Shown here: positions 1 to 5,181 of the stretch, one piece after another
How positions within the stretch are numbered: the first letter of the stretch is position 1
Layout: every line of letters starts with the position of its first letter
Assembly (NCBI GenBank): GCA_002336085.1
Contig: DDEH01000007.1
Coordinates: forward strand, 1-5,181
Direction of reading: 5' to 3'
From: Flavobacteriales bacterium UBA1959
Lineage (GTDB): Bacteria > Bacteroidota > Bacteroidia > Flavobacteriales_D > Sanyastnellaceae
DNA length: 5,181 bases
Notes under the pieces: generated by a model
What the model was told of the DNA's origin: nothing
Seen by the model: only the letters and a program-made list of their open reading frames with translations
Databases searched by the model: none
Position numbers and translations under genes: made by a program

Positions 1-42
1 GCCAATCACCGGGATTTTGTGGAGTTGGAACAGCGTGACTAA
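1..42 (+). CDS. Probable C-terminal end of an upstream gene (partial)
   Basis: The first frame is open from base 1 and reads ANHRDFVELEQRD before a TAA stop at 40-42. The next gene's ATG follows after 11 bases, the close spacing expected for two genes of one operon. Thirteen residues are too few to name a product. The other two forward frames are also open at the edge (stops at 50-52 and 35-37), so the frame choice rests on the hydrophilic, charged tail and on the spacing. It is an inference, not a firm call. Confidence 0.4.
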   Translation, partial: ANHRDFVELEQRD

Positions 43-53
43 AACAAAATAAC

Positions 54-815
54 ATGTCAGATTTCGGATCAGTAGTCTACACTTCAGCCGACGGTGTCGG
101 CACCATTGAATTCGAACATCCCGCAAGCAATTCGCTTCCGGAGAAATTATTAGAAGACATTGCCAATTGCATTGATAGCGCAGGGATCGATGATGACTGC
201 ACTGTAATCGTTTTACGATCAGCGGGCAATCGAGCATTCTGTGCAGGTGCAAGTTTTGATGAGCTTATGGCCATTGAAAACGAGGAACAAGGCCTTGCAT
301 TTTTCAGCGGTTTCAGCAAAGTAATTCTAGCCATTCGACGTTCTCCAAAGTTCGTTATTTGCCGAATTCAAGGCAAAGCAGTTGGTGGTGGTGTTGGCAT
401 TGCAGCTGCCGCCGATTACGCACTCGCGACCAACCGCTCATCCGTCAAACTCTCCGAACTCGCAATTGGCATTGGTCCCTTTGTTGTTGGGCCTGCAGTC
501 GAACGCAAGATGGGACTCAGTGCATTCCAATCGTTGGCCATCGATGCCACACAATGGTATAGCGCACAATGGGCGCTAGAGCATGGCCTTTATGCGCAGG
601 TACTCAGTACCACTGAAGAATTGGACTCAGAAATTAATCGACTGGCCACTGCACTAGCCAAAAGTAGTCCAGCAGCTATGTCCGAATTAAAAAAAGCCAG
701 CTGGCACGGCACTGATCACTGGGAAGAATTGCTGCCGGAACGCGCCGCTATTTCAGGCAAACTAGTCCTTAGCGAATTTACACGGCACGCCATTGAGGCT
801 TTCAAATCCAAATAA
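54..815 (+). CDS. Enoyl-CoA hydratase/isomerase (crotonase) family protein, methylglutaconyl-CoA hydratase-like
   Basis: This is a complete cytoplasmic crotonase-fold enzyme of 253 aa, a normal length for the family (about 255-265). It acts on an acyl-CoA thioester. Visible marks are the first oxyanion-hole segment AFCAGASFDEL (residues 61-71), the second, GKAVGGGVGIAAAAD (107-121), and Glu135 in VKLSELAIGIG, which aligns with the second catalytic glutamate of rat mitochondrial hydratase (Glu164). The first catalytic glutamate (Glu144 in rat) is replaced by Gly115. From memory, the GGGVG segment and the following GIGPFVVGPAVERKMG pattern match LiuC/AtuE-type glutaconyl-CoA hydratases (compare G-x-x-P-x-x-x-x-P-x-V) better than ordinary crotonases. 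A role in leucine/isovalerate breakdown (3-methylglutaconyl-CoA to HMG-CoA) is therefore plausible but unproven; a delta3-delta2 enoyl-CoA isomerase is the main alternative. The ATG at 54 fits the family's N-terminus. The leader ACTAAAACAAAATAAC is A-rich with no Shine-Dalgarno. The gene is probably co-transcribed with the gene ending at 42. Confidence 0.93.
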   Translation: MSDFGSVVYTSADGVGTIEFEHPASNSLPEKLLEDIANCIDSAGIDDDCTVIVLRSAGNRAFCAGASFDELMAIENEEQGLAFFSGFSKVILAIRRSPKFVICRIQGKAVGGGVGIAAAADYALATNRSSVKLSELAIGIGPFVVGPAVERKMGLSAFQSLAIDATQWYSAQWALEHGLYAQVLSTTEELDSEINRLATALAKSSPAAMSELKKASWHGTDHWEELLPERAAISGKLVLSEFTRHAIEAFKSK

Positions 816-869
816 AACATTCGTGTTATTTCGCTTCATGCAATGATAAAAAACCCTCTTCGTTGCAAC

Positions 870-900
870 AAAAAAAGCCCGCTTGCGCAGGCTTTTTTTT
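870..900. terminator. Bidirectional intrinsic terminator between convergent genes
   Basis: A run of seven A (870-876) is followed by GCC (877-879), an inner GC (881-882), the loop TTGC, an inner GC (887-888), GGC (890-892) and eight T (893-900). C880 and A889 form one internal mismatch. The A and T runs also pair, extending the stem. The T-run lies 3' of the + strand crotonase gene (stop at 815), and the A-run gives a U-tract for the - strand gene whose stop is at 928. One hairpin can thus end both transcripts. Confidence 0.85.
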
Positions 901-927
901 ATTAGAGCGGAATCAATCGTTGATCTA

Positions 928-3900
928 TCAACGCACCTGCACCCGTTCAATCGCTCTACGGCCGTTGCACACAGCCACAACGTGATACGTCCCTGTGGCC
1001 AAGCCTGAGATATTCAGTTGAACACGACCATTTCCAATCGTTTGCATGCTATCATTGATCAATCGACCCGTTCCGTCATAAAGCAAAATCTGAGTTTTAC
1101 CCATGAACTCAGAAGATTCCAATGTCAGAATATTCGAGGCCGGATTTGGATATGCCGCAATGACAAACGTTGCGTCAAACTCTTGAACGTCGTCAACCAA
1201 GTCGCCTACTTCAACTTCTATTGAAGCTGTACAACCATTGGAATCAGTGACGAGCAAGGTGTACGTACCACCAGCCAAACCTTCGACGTCTTCATCCGTT
1301 GAAGCGAAATTATCTGGTCCACTCCAACTGTAATCAAACGAGTCTGATCCTCCTGCGACAGTTACCACAATGGAACCATTATTCGCGGAGTTCACATCGT
1401 CTGTCAATGCATCCAAGGTGATCGCAATGTCACAATAGAAACAAGTGCCATCATCATCGGTCGCTGTAGCGTCATAATTGTCAGCTTCCTCGTCAGTGCA
1501 ACCTGCAATTTCAAATTCGTCACAAATACCATCGCCATCCGCATCATTGAGGCAGTTACCGTCACAATCATACCCCGCATCAGCGTATTCACATGATCCG
1601 TTTTCATCAGTTGCTTCGGGATTAAAGTTGCAGGCGATTTCATCCTGACACCCTCCAACTTCAGATTCATCACAAATACCATCGCCATCAGTATCGTTCA
1701 AACAATTTCCTTCACAATCATAATTTTCCTCCGCGTATTCGCATGACCCGTTGTCATCTGTTGCTTCCAAATCAAAGTTGCAGGCTACCTCATCTTGGCA
1801 TCCTCCAACTTCAAACTCATCACAAATACCGTCATCATCAGCGTCGTTCAAACAATTTCCATTGCAATCAAATGACTCCACGGCGTATTCACACAAGGCC
1901 AAGTCACCTATCGAACATGCGTCAAAGTTGCAGGCGATTTCGTCAGAGCAACCAATTGAGGCCGTGCTCTCAGGGATAACATATATGCCAAGGGATGGGA
2001 TGTCAAACGATGTGCCGTTCCAAGTCACGGAGTACGAGCCGAACGTTGGTGAATTGTACACATTTAGGTTGTCTCCGCAGAAAACTAAATTCGCTTGGTC
2101 CAACTCGTTATAGAACAACGTACCCAATTCAATGCCCAGAGTGGATATAAATGCATTCAAATCATCCTCATCTACCTCCCATGAATATCCCATTCCGTTT
2201 TCAGCCAATGTGAAGAATGTGTCATTGTACAATTCTGCACCCATGGAACAACCCATAGAATCTGAGGGAAAGCCTATATACATGCTCTCAGACCACGCAA
2301 ATAAGTCGGAAGAAAAGTAATCACAGCTTCCGTCGTTATCCGTCGCCATCTCATCGAAGTTGCACGCCATCATGTCATCGCATCCTGCTGTTTCAAAAGG
2401 ATCGCAAATACCATCGCCATCCGAATCATTTAGGCAATTGCCTTCGCAATCATACCCTGCGTCTGGATAAAGGCAGGATTCATCATCCGTGTCAGCTGCG
2501 GCATCAAAATTACACGCCGTTACGTCCGTGCAACCCAATACGAGCAGAGAACAAATTGGATACAAACAATCTGTCTCATAAATATTTCCGGTATTGTCAG
2601 TGCAATTTACTCCACCATAGGTCCACTCGTCATTCGCAGCTTGGTATGCCCAAGAGTCTGTATACTCCCAAGACTGACCGGTTCCATCAACATCAATTTC
2701 ACCATAGGTTTCGATCACTACTCCCAATTCGAATAGCTCAATTGCATCATCACCATTTTGGCTGATCGCATCTGTGCCTTCACTACAAATCAATTCGAAT
2801 TCCGCGAAACAATTGGAGAAATAAGCTTCCATAACTGCCTCATCACGAACGATCAAAATATCATCCCCCGCGGAGACAGCTTCTGCACACAACGTGTATT
2901 CTTGGCCATCAGAGCCGCCACCATTGTTGGCAACACCGATTCCAAAGACACTCAAATCATCAATGTCGTCCAACGCAACAAGGTGAATCGCCTTTCCTGC
3001 GCTTCCGCCTCCAGGAACCGTAAAGTCAATGACTCCAACCAAATCCAACGCTCCGCTCGGGTAGACACAAGAACCATCATCATCCGTCGCATTTGCATCG
3101 TAGTTAGTTGCTGTCGATTCGGTACAACCAGGTAGTTCGACTTCGTCACAAACACCGTCGTTGTCCATGTCCGAAAGACAGACTCCATTGCAATCAAGGT
3201 AATTCGTTGCTGGGTATTCACAGGAACCATTGTCCTGGGTCGCTGTCATATCGTAGTTGCAGGCACTTTCATTCGTACAGCCTACGCAACTTGAAAATTC
3301 ACATGTGCCATCATCAACAGTCGCCTCCATATCATAGTTGCATGCATTGGCATTTGTGCACCCTGAAGATGCACAGCTCACATACTCACAAGTCCCATCG
3401 TTGTAAACTGCTTCGGGATCATAATTGCACGCTGCTGAATCGTTACAACCGGTGCAAGTATCATATTCACAAGATCCATTGTCATCCGTTGCATTCAAAT
3501 CAAAGTTGCAAGCGAAGACATCTGTACAACCGGGAAGTTCGAATGCGTCGCAAATACCATCGCTATCTGCATCATTTAAACAATTTCCATCGCAATCATA
3601 TGCCTCTTCTGCAAACGCACAAGACCCATCATCTTCGACCGCGTCAGCATCGAAGTTACATGCAGTATCATCAGTACATCCTGAAGCATCACCACTCTCT
3701 GGAAAAAAGGTGCCTGCACCGCAGAAATCAAACGTCAATCGCATATCCCCCTCAAAGCCATTGCCCATCTCAAAAATTTGAACATTGATCAAACCACATA
3801 AATCTCCTGACGTTGATATTTGAAAAATAAGAACCTGCATATTCTCATCAGGCAAACCATTCGCTGCACCATTTAGAACATACCAAGCTCCCCCCGTTTC

Positions 3901-4341
3901 ATCATCGATCAGAACATTCGTTCCACTCAAGGGGTCAGTCGCTGAAAAACAGCCTTGAAATGGCTGGTTATTGCTCTCTACAACAGAGATCGCAGTTTCA
4001 TCGCCAGAAGGACTAGAATCAAGGCCTATAGAAATCCAGCTATCAGCTGCCAAATCTGGAAAGAATGCCAAAAGAGCAGGATTGATGTCACCCCCGGTAA
4101 CTCCTCCAAAGTCGCTGTTGTAAAAGCCTTCGGTTGTTGTCAAACTCAGTGCTTCGCCTTCACCTCCATATACACTGGACAAGAAATCTGAGGCATTTAC
4201 CAAGTCCACGTGAATCCGGTAAGTAGTTAGACCCGGAACAATATCTGTGGCGTACTCTTCGACCGTGAGGGAGTACTGACCGAACGCTGCATTTGTAAGC
4301 AGAGCACCAATCATTGAAGTCAACAGAAATAGTTTTCGCAT
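928..4341 (-). CDS. Large secreted Cys/Asp-rich modular repeat protein with T9SS type A sorting domain
   Basis: This 1137-aa protein should be exported by Sec and then T9SS, and be released or anchored at the cell surface. Domain order: signal peptide 1-21 (likely cleavage AFG|Q); unrecognised domain 22-217; repeat block 1, 221-427; lamin-tail-like domain 428-602; repeat block 2, 603-675; unrecognised domain 676-796; repeat block 3, 797-969; SprB-like repeat about 970-1046, ending in GGTYTLLVTDSNGC; sorting domain about 1056-1137 with AAYPNPASN and LSGLATGTY-type motifs (here ISGLATGTYHVVAV). Repeat A (GCTD..ACNFD..AT.DDGSC.Y) occurs 12 times. Repeat B (YDCDGNCLNDADGDGICDEFE) occurs 6 times and has a DxDxDG loop like thrombospondin type 3 calcium-binding repeats. 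The protein is strongly acidic and rich in cysteines, probably disulfide-bonded. The ATG at 4341 directly starts a good signal peptide; no Shine-Dalgarno is visible. No catalytic domain is recognised, so adhesion, matrix or another structural surface role is only an inference. It is separated by a terminator from the upstream same-strand gene. Confidence 0.93.
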   Translation of the reverse strand: MRKLFLLTSMIGALLTNAAFGQYSLTVEEYATDIVPGLTTYRIHVDLVNASDFLSSVYGGEGEALSLTTTEGFYNSDFGGVTGGDINPALLAFFPDLAADSWISIGLDSSPSGDETAISVVESNNQPFQGCFSATDPLSGTNVLIDDETGGAWYVLNGAANGLPDENMQVLIFQISTSGDLCGLINVQIFEMGNGFEGDMRLTFDFCGAGTFFPESGDASGCTDDTACNFDADAVEDDGSCAFAEEAYDCDGNCLNDADSDGICDAFELPGCTDVFACNFDLNATDDNGSCEYDTCTGCNDSAACNYDPEAVYNDGTCEYVSCASSGCTNANACNYDMEATVDDGTCEFSSCVGCTNESACNYDMTATQDNGSCEYPATNYLDCNGVCLSDMDNDGVCDEVELPGCTESTATNYDANATDDDGSCVYPSGALDLVGVIDFTVPGGGSAGKAIHLVALDDIDDLSVFGIGVANNGGGSDGQEYTLCAEAVSAGDDILIVRDEAVMEAYFSNCFAEFELICSEGTDAISQNGDDAIELFELGVVIETYGEIDVDGTGQSWEYTDSWAYQAANDEWTYGGVNCTDNTGNIYETDCLYPICSLLVLGCTDVTACNFDAAADTDDESCLYPDAGYDCEGNCLNDSDGDGICDPFETAGCDDMMACNFDEMATDNDGSCDYFSSDLFAWSESMYIGFPSDSMGCSMGAELYNDTFFTLAENGMGYSWEVDEDDLNAFISTLGIELGTLFYNELDQANLVFCGDNLNVYNSPTFGSYSVTWNGTSFDIPSLGIYVIPESTASIGCSDEIACNFDACSIGDLALCEYAVESFDCNGNCLNDADDDGICDEFEVGGCQDEVACNFDLEATDDNGSCEYAEENYDCEGNCLNDTDGDGICDESEVGGCQDEIACNFNPEATDENGSCEYADAGYDCDGNCLNDADGDGICDEFEIAGCTDEEADNYDATATDDDGTCFYCDIAITLDALTDDVNSANNGSIVVTVAGGSDSFDYSWSGPDNFASTDEDVEGLAGGTYTLLVTDSNGCTASIEVEVGDLVDDVQEFDATFVIAAYPNPASNILTLESSEFMGKTQILLYDGTGRLINDSMQTIGNGRVQLNISGLATGTYHVVAVCNGRRAIERVQVR
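931..1176 (-). other. T9SS type A C-terminal sorting domain of the 1137-aa protein
   Basis: Residues about 1056-1137 show the usual order: YPNPASNILTLE near the start, a central ILLYDGTGRLI strand, then LNISGLATGTYHVVAVCNG and a basic end (RRAIERVQVR). This signal directs passage through the outer-membrane T9SS and is normally cleaved, with or without attachment to A-LPS. One cysteine (1125) lies within it. Confidence 0.9.
1204..1434 (-). other. SprB-like repeat domain (residues about 970-1046)
   Basis: One copy of the repeat named for the gliding adhesin SprB: a starting Cys970, NGSIVVTVAGGSDSFDYSW in the middle, then GLAGGTYTLLVTDSNGC ending at Cys1037. The two cysteines at the ends are typical and likely pair. 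In T9SS cargo these domains often sit just before the sorting domain, as here. Confidence 0.8.
1435..1953 (-). repeat. Repeat block 3: tandem 50-residue A-B units (residues 797-969)
   Basis: The order is A-B-A-B-A-B-A, with A copies starting at residues 797, 847, 897 and 947: an exact 50-residue (150-base) period. The DNA is also similar: bases 1631-1680 and 1781-1830, 150 apart, match at 42 of 50 positions by my count, which suggests fairly recent duplication. The first copy (797-819) is degenerate and lost the acidic DDGSC stretch. The last (947-969) lacks the middle cysteine (EEADNYD). Confidence 0.92.
1954..2316 (-). other. Internal domain of unknown function (residues 676-796)
   Basis: About 121 residues with no repeat motif and no family I recognise. 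It contains GMGYSWEVDEDDLNAFISTL, GDNLNVYNSPTFGSYSVTW and IPSLGIYVIP, so it is probably beta-rich with one helix. Two cysteines (698 and 755) are present. It follows repeat block 2 directly and leads into a degenerate A copy that carries one extra cysteine. Confidence 0.5.
2317..2535 (-). repeat. Repeat block 2: A-B-A (residues 603-675)
   Basis: A copies lie at residues 603-625 (GCTDVTACNFD) and 653-675 (GCDDMMACNFDEMATDNDG), with B at 630-651 (YDCEGNCLNDSDGDGICD). The A-to-A step is exactly 50 residues. The block sits between the lamin-tail-like domain and the second unrecognised domain, as a spacer or connector would. Confidence 0.9.
2536..3060 (-). other. Lamin-tail-like domain (residues 428-602)
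   Basis: This segment between repeat blocks contains features I associate with bacterial lamin-tail (LTD) domains: a start near LVGVIDFTVPGGGSAGKAIH, a mid-domain AISQNGDDAIELFELG and then VVIETYGEIDVDGTGQSWEY. Such domains occur in secreted bacterial nucleases and surface proteins and are thought to serve binding or structural roles. It has six cysteines (485, 511, 519, 580, 592, 597), an even number that could pair internally. No nuclease domain is seen beside it. Confidence 0.6.
3061..3681 (-). repeat. Repeat block 1: A-B-A-A-A-A-B-A Cys/Asp-rich repeats (residues 221-427)
   Basis: Repeat A copies lie at residues 221-243, 271-293, 298-320, 327-349, 354-376 and 405-427; B copies at 248-269 and 381-403. 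Where B lies between two A copies, the A-to-A step is 50 (221 to 271) or 51 (354 to 405) residues. Without B it is 27-29. The three A copies followed directly by another A are each followed by a short linker with one extra cysteine (Cys296, Cys323, Cys352). The last A copy lacks the middle cysteine (STATNYD instead of ACNFD). Confidence 0.9.
3691..4278 (-). other. N-terminal domain of unknown function (residues 22-217)
   Basis: About 195 residues without the Cys-rich repeats. It starts with a beta-strand-rich stretch (YSLTVEEYATDIVPGLTTYR) and contains GGAWYVLNGAANGLPDENMQ and MRLTFDFCGAGTFF. It has three cysteines (131, 182, 207). I have an impression of similar N-termini in other secreted marine Bacteroidota proteins but cannot name a family. 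Alternating hydrophobic and polar residues suggest a beta-sandwich, perhaps binding a ligand or surface. The function is unknown. Confidence 0.6.
4279..4341 (-). other. Sec signal peptide of the 1137-aa protein
   Basis: Residues 1-21 have a basic start (MRKL), a hydrophobic core (FLLTSMIGALLTNAA) and an Ala-Phe-Gly motif just before Gln22, a common cleavage pattern in Bacteroidota. This supports the ATG at 4341 as the true start and fits T9SS cargo, which crosses the inner membrane by Sec. Confidence 0.88.
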
Positions 4342-4408
4342 TGCAAAAAGGAGAATTAGTTGTGAGACTAAATTAAAGCACTATTTTCAAACTACGACTT
4401 AATTAAAC

Positions 4409-4443
4409 AAAAAAAGCCCGCCTCAATGGCGGACTTTTTTTTT
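4409..4443 (-). terminator. Intrinsic terminator after the second T9SS cargo gene
   Basis: CCGCC (4418-4422) pairs with GGCGG (4428-4432) around the loop TCAAT. G4416 pairs with C4434 across one C/A mismatch, and the flanking A-run (4409-4415) and T-run (4435-4443) extend the stem. On the - strand the hairpin begins 14 bases past the stop of the gene ending at 4458 and is followed by a U-tract, so it should end that transcript before the 1137-aa gene, whose promoter must then lie close to its start. Confidence 0.85.
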
Positions 4444-4457
4444 GGAAACGTTTGAAG

Positions 4458-5181
4458 TTAGTGCGTTTTCATCAATTGCATGCGTGATTGATGGTCTGCA
4501 CCTGACAAAACTATCAAGTAGCTTCCTGCTGCCCAGCCACTTAAATCCAAGCGCATCCCCCATTCAATTGCATCAAGAGAAACTTCCACCACCAAATTTC
4601 CTTGCATATCAAACGCCCTGAGAGAGGACCAGCGGGCTTCCACTCCCCAATCCAATTGAACCGACTCGCTTGCAGGATTTGGATACATACTAAGTGTAGC
4701 CTCTGCCCCTTCAGCGATACCGACAATAGACTCGACCGTAATCTCAAAAGAAATTGCATCACATCCATTTGCATCCACAACGTAGAGCTGGTAAGTACCC
4801 GGCTCAAGGCCTTCCAGATTTTGCTCATCGGAACTGAATGTTTCATTGTCCAACTGAGACCACATGAAAGTATATCCATCTGCCCCGCCAATTATTTCTA
4901 CTTCTATACTACCGTCTGCTTGTCCAAGCTCGGACCCAATTACCTCATTCAACAATATTTGCAACGCCTGAGGTTCACTAACAACAAACTGAACCGTGTC
5001 TGCGCAACCGGACGCATCCATCGCAACGATTTCGTAAGGACCAGCAGAAAGATTATAAAAAGCAGAGTCTGAACCAAACTCTCCACTCGGGAGCAATTGA
5101 TACAGCACATCACTATCCACCGGATACGTGTCTGATGCTGTTATCAGCGCCAATCCATCTTCACCTCCGTTACAAGACACC
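4458..5181 (-). CDS. C-terminal part of a second T9SS-exported protein with SprB-like repeats (partial)
   Basis: The reading frame runs off the right edge with no start. A GTG at 5180 begins VSCNGGEDG, the usual opening of an SprB-type repeat, so it is mid-protein and not a start. Of the 240 visible residues, 1-67 form one SprB-like repeat (ending NLSAGPYEIVAMDASGC), about 70-150 a second (GSIEVEIIGGADGYTFMWS, then LEPGTYQLYVVDANGC), and 163-240 a type A sorting domain (SMYPNPASESVQLDW, AFDMQGNLVVEV, LSGWAAGSYLIVLSG, ending QLMKTH). It is a secreted or cell-surface protein; what the missing N-terminal part does cannot be seen. It lies upstream of the 1137-aa gene on the same strand, with a terminator between them. 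The two share the SprB-then-sorting-domain ending, but the sequences are clearly diverged. Confidence 0.9.
   Translation of the reverse strand, partial: VSCNGGEDGLALITASDTYPVDSDVLYQLLPSGEFGSDSAFYNLSAGPYEIVAMDASGCADTVQFVVSEPQALQILLNEVIGSELGQADGSIEVEIIGGADGYTFMWSQLDNETFSSDEQNLEGLEPGTYQLYVVDANGCDAISFEITVESIVGIAEGAEATLSMYPNPASESVQLDWGVEARWSSLRAFDMQGNLVVEVSLDAIEWGMRLDLSGWAAGSYLIVLSGADHQSRMQLMKTH

Noticed and set aside
862..869. Perfect 8-base palindrome GTTGCAAC next to the first terminator
   Set aside because: It is a single short palindrome with no partner site and no promoter nearby. It is expected by chance at this length.
762..980. A 72-codon - strand frame spanning the convergent intergenic region
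   Set aside because: It crosses the bidirectional terminator and overlaps the ends of both well-supported genes. There is no plausible leader or domain.
1404..1688. A 94-codon - strand frame within repeat block 3, plus similar + strand frames at 1743-2113
   Set aside because: They lie out of frame inside the 1137-aa gene, whose signal peptide, repeats and sorting domain are all in one frame. The Met-rich repeated product is an artefact of the tandem DNA repeat.
1435..3681. The periodic DNA repeats considered as a CRISPR array
   Set aside because: The period is a multiple of three, the copies encode a conserved protein motif in one frame, and variation falls at codon positions throughout. 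There are no constant repeats with unique spacers.
3108..3788. A 226-codon open frame on the + strand, opposite the large gene
   Set aside because: It is antisense to the A/B repeat coding region, and its His/Arg/Ser-rich low-complexity product mirrors the Asp/Cys-rich repeats. No domain is seen. It is a shadow of the repeat codons.
4368..4391. Possible Bacteroidota promoter for the 1137-aa gene: TAATTTAG (- strand, 4375-4368) near the -7 consensus TAnnTTTG, with a TTTG upstream (4391-4388)
   Set aside because: The position, 26 bases before the ATG, is plausible, but the -7 box has one mismatch and the gap to the TTTG is only 12 bases, shorter than the usual spacing of about 19. It is too weak to list as a feature.
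4602..5072. A 156-codon open frame on the + strand opposite the second T9SS cargo gene
   Set aside because: It is antisense to a frame with clear SprB-like and sorting-domain motifs, and the product shows no recognisable domain.

Overview
The window looks like a chromosomal segment from a Bacteroidota bacterium, most likely a free-living aquatic member of the Flavobacteriales. Three things point there. Two genes end in a type IX secretion (T9SS) type A sorting domain and carry SprB-type repeats. The larger one also carries the Cys/Asp-rich 'GCTD..ACNFD' and 'DCDGNCLNDADGDGICD' repeats familiar from secreted proteins of that group. No start shows a Shine-Dalgarno sequence, and A-rich leaders precede the ATGs, which is usual for the phylum.

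Layout, left to right. Bases 1-42 are probably the last codons of an upstream + strand gene. Eleven bases later comes a complete + strand crotonase-family gene (54-815, 253 aa), closest by motif to 3-methylglutaconyl-CoA hydratase (LiuC-like) enzymes. It ends in a short convergent intergenic region holding a hairpin with a T-run on each strand (870-900), which can serve both this gene and the convergent gene. On the - strand lies one very large gene (928-4341, 1137 aa) for a secreted, acidic, cysteine-rich modular protein. Its order is: signal peptide, unrecognised N-terminal domain, repeat block 1, lamin-tail-like domain, repeat block 2, second unrecognised domain, repeat block 3, SprB-like repeat, T9SS sorting domain. 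Upstream of it on the same strand, and separated by a 116-base gap with its own terminator (4409-4443), is the 3' end of a second T9SS cargo gene (4458 to beyond 5181). That fragment has two SprB-like repeats and a sorting domain.

How the genes relate. The crotonase belongs to an unrelated metabolic unit, probably acyl-CoA or branched-chain amino acid breakdown. The two - strand genes are neighbouring cell-surface or extracellular proteins that should use the same export route (Sec, then T9SS), but the terminator between them suggests separate transcripts. No RNA gene, mobile element, CRISPR array or defence system is visible. The most interesting content is the architecture of the 1137-aa protein: 12 copies of one repeat (A) and 6 of another (B), an exact 50-residue A+B period in places, a cysteine count that balances segment by segment, and two domains I cannot name. 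No gap between genes exceeds 300 bases.
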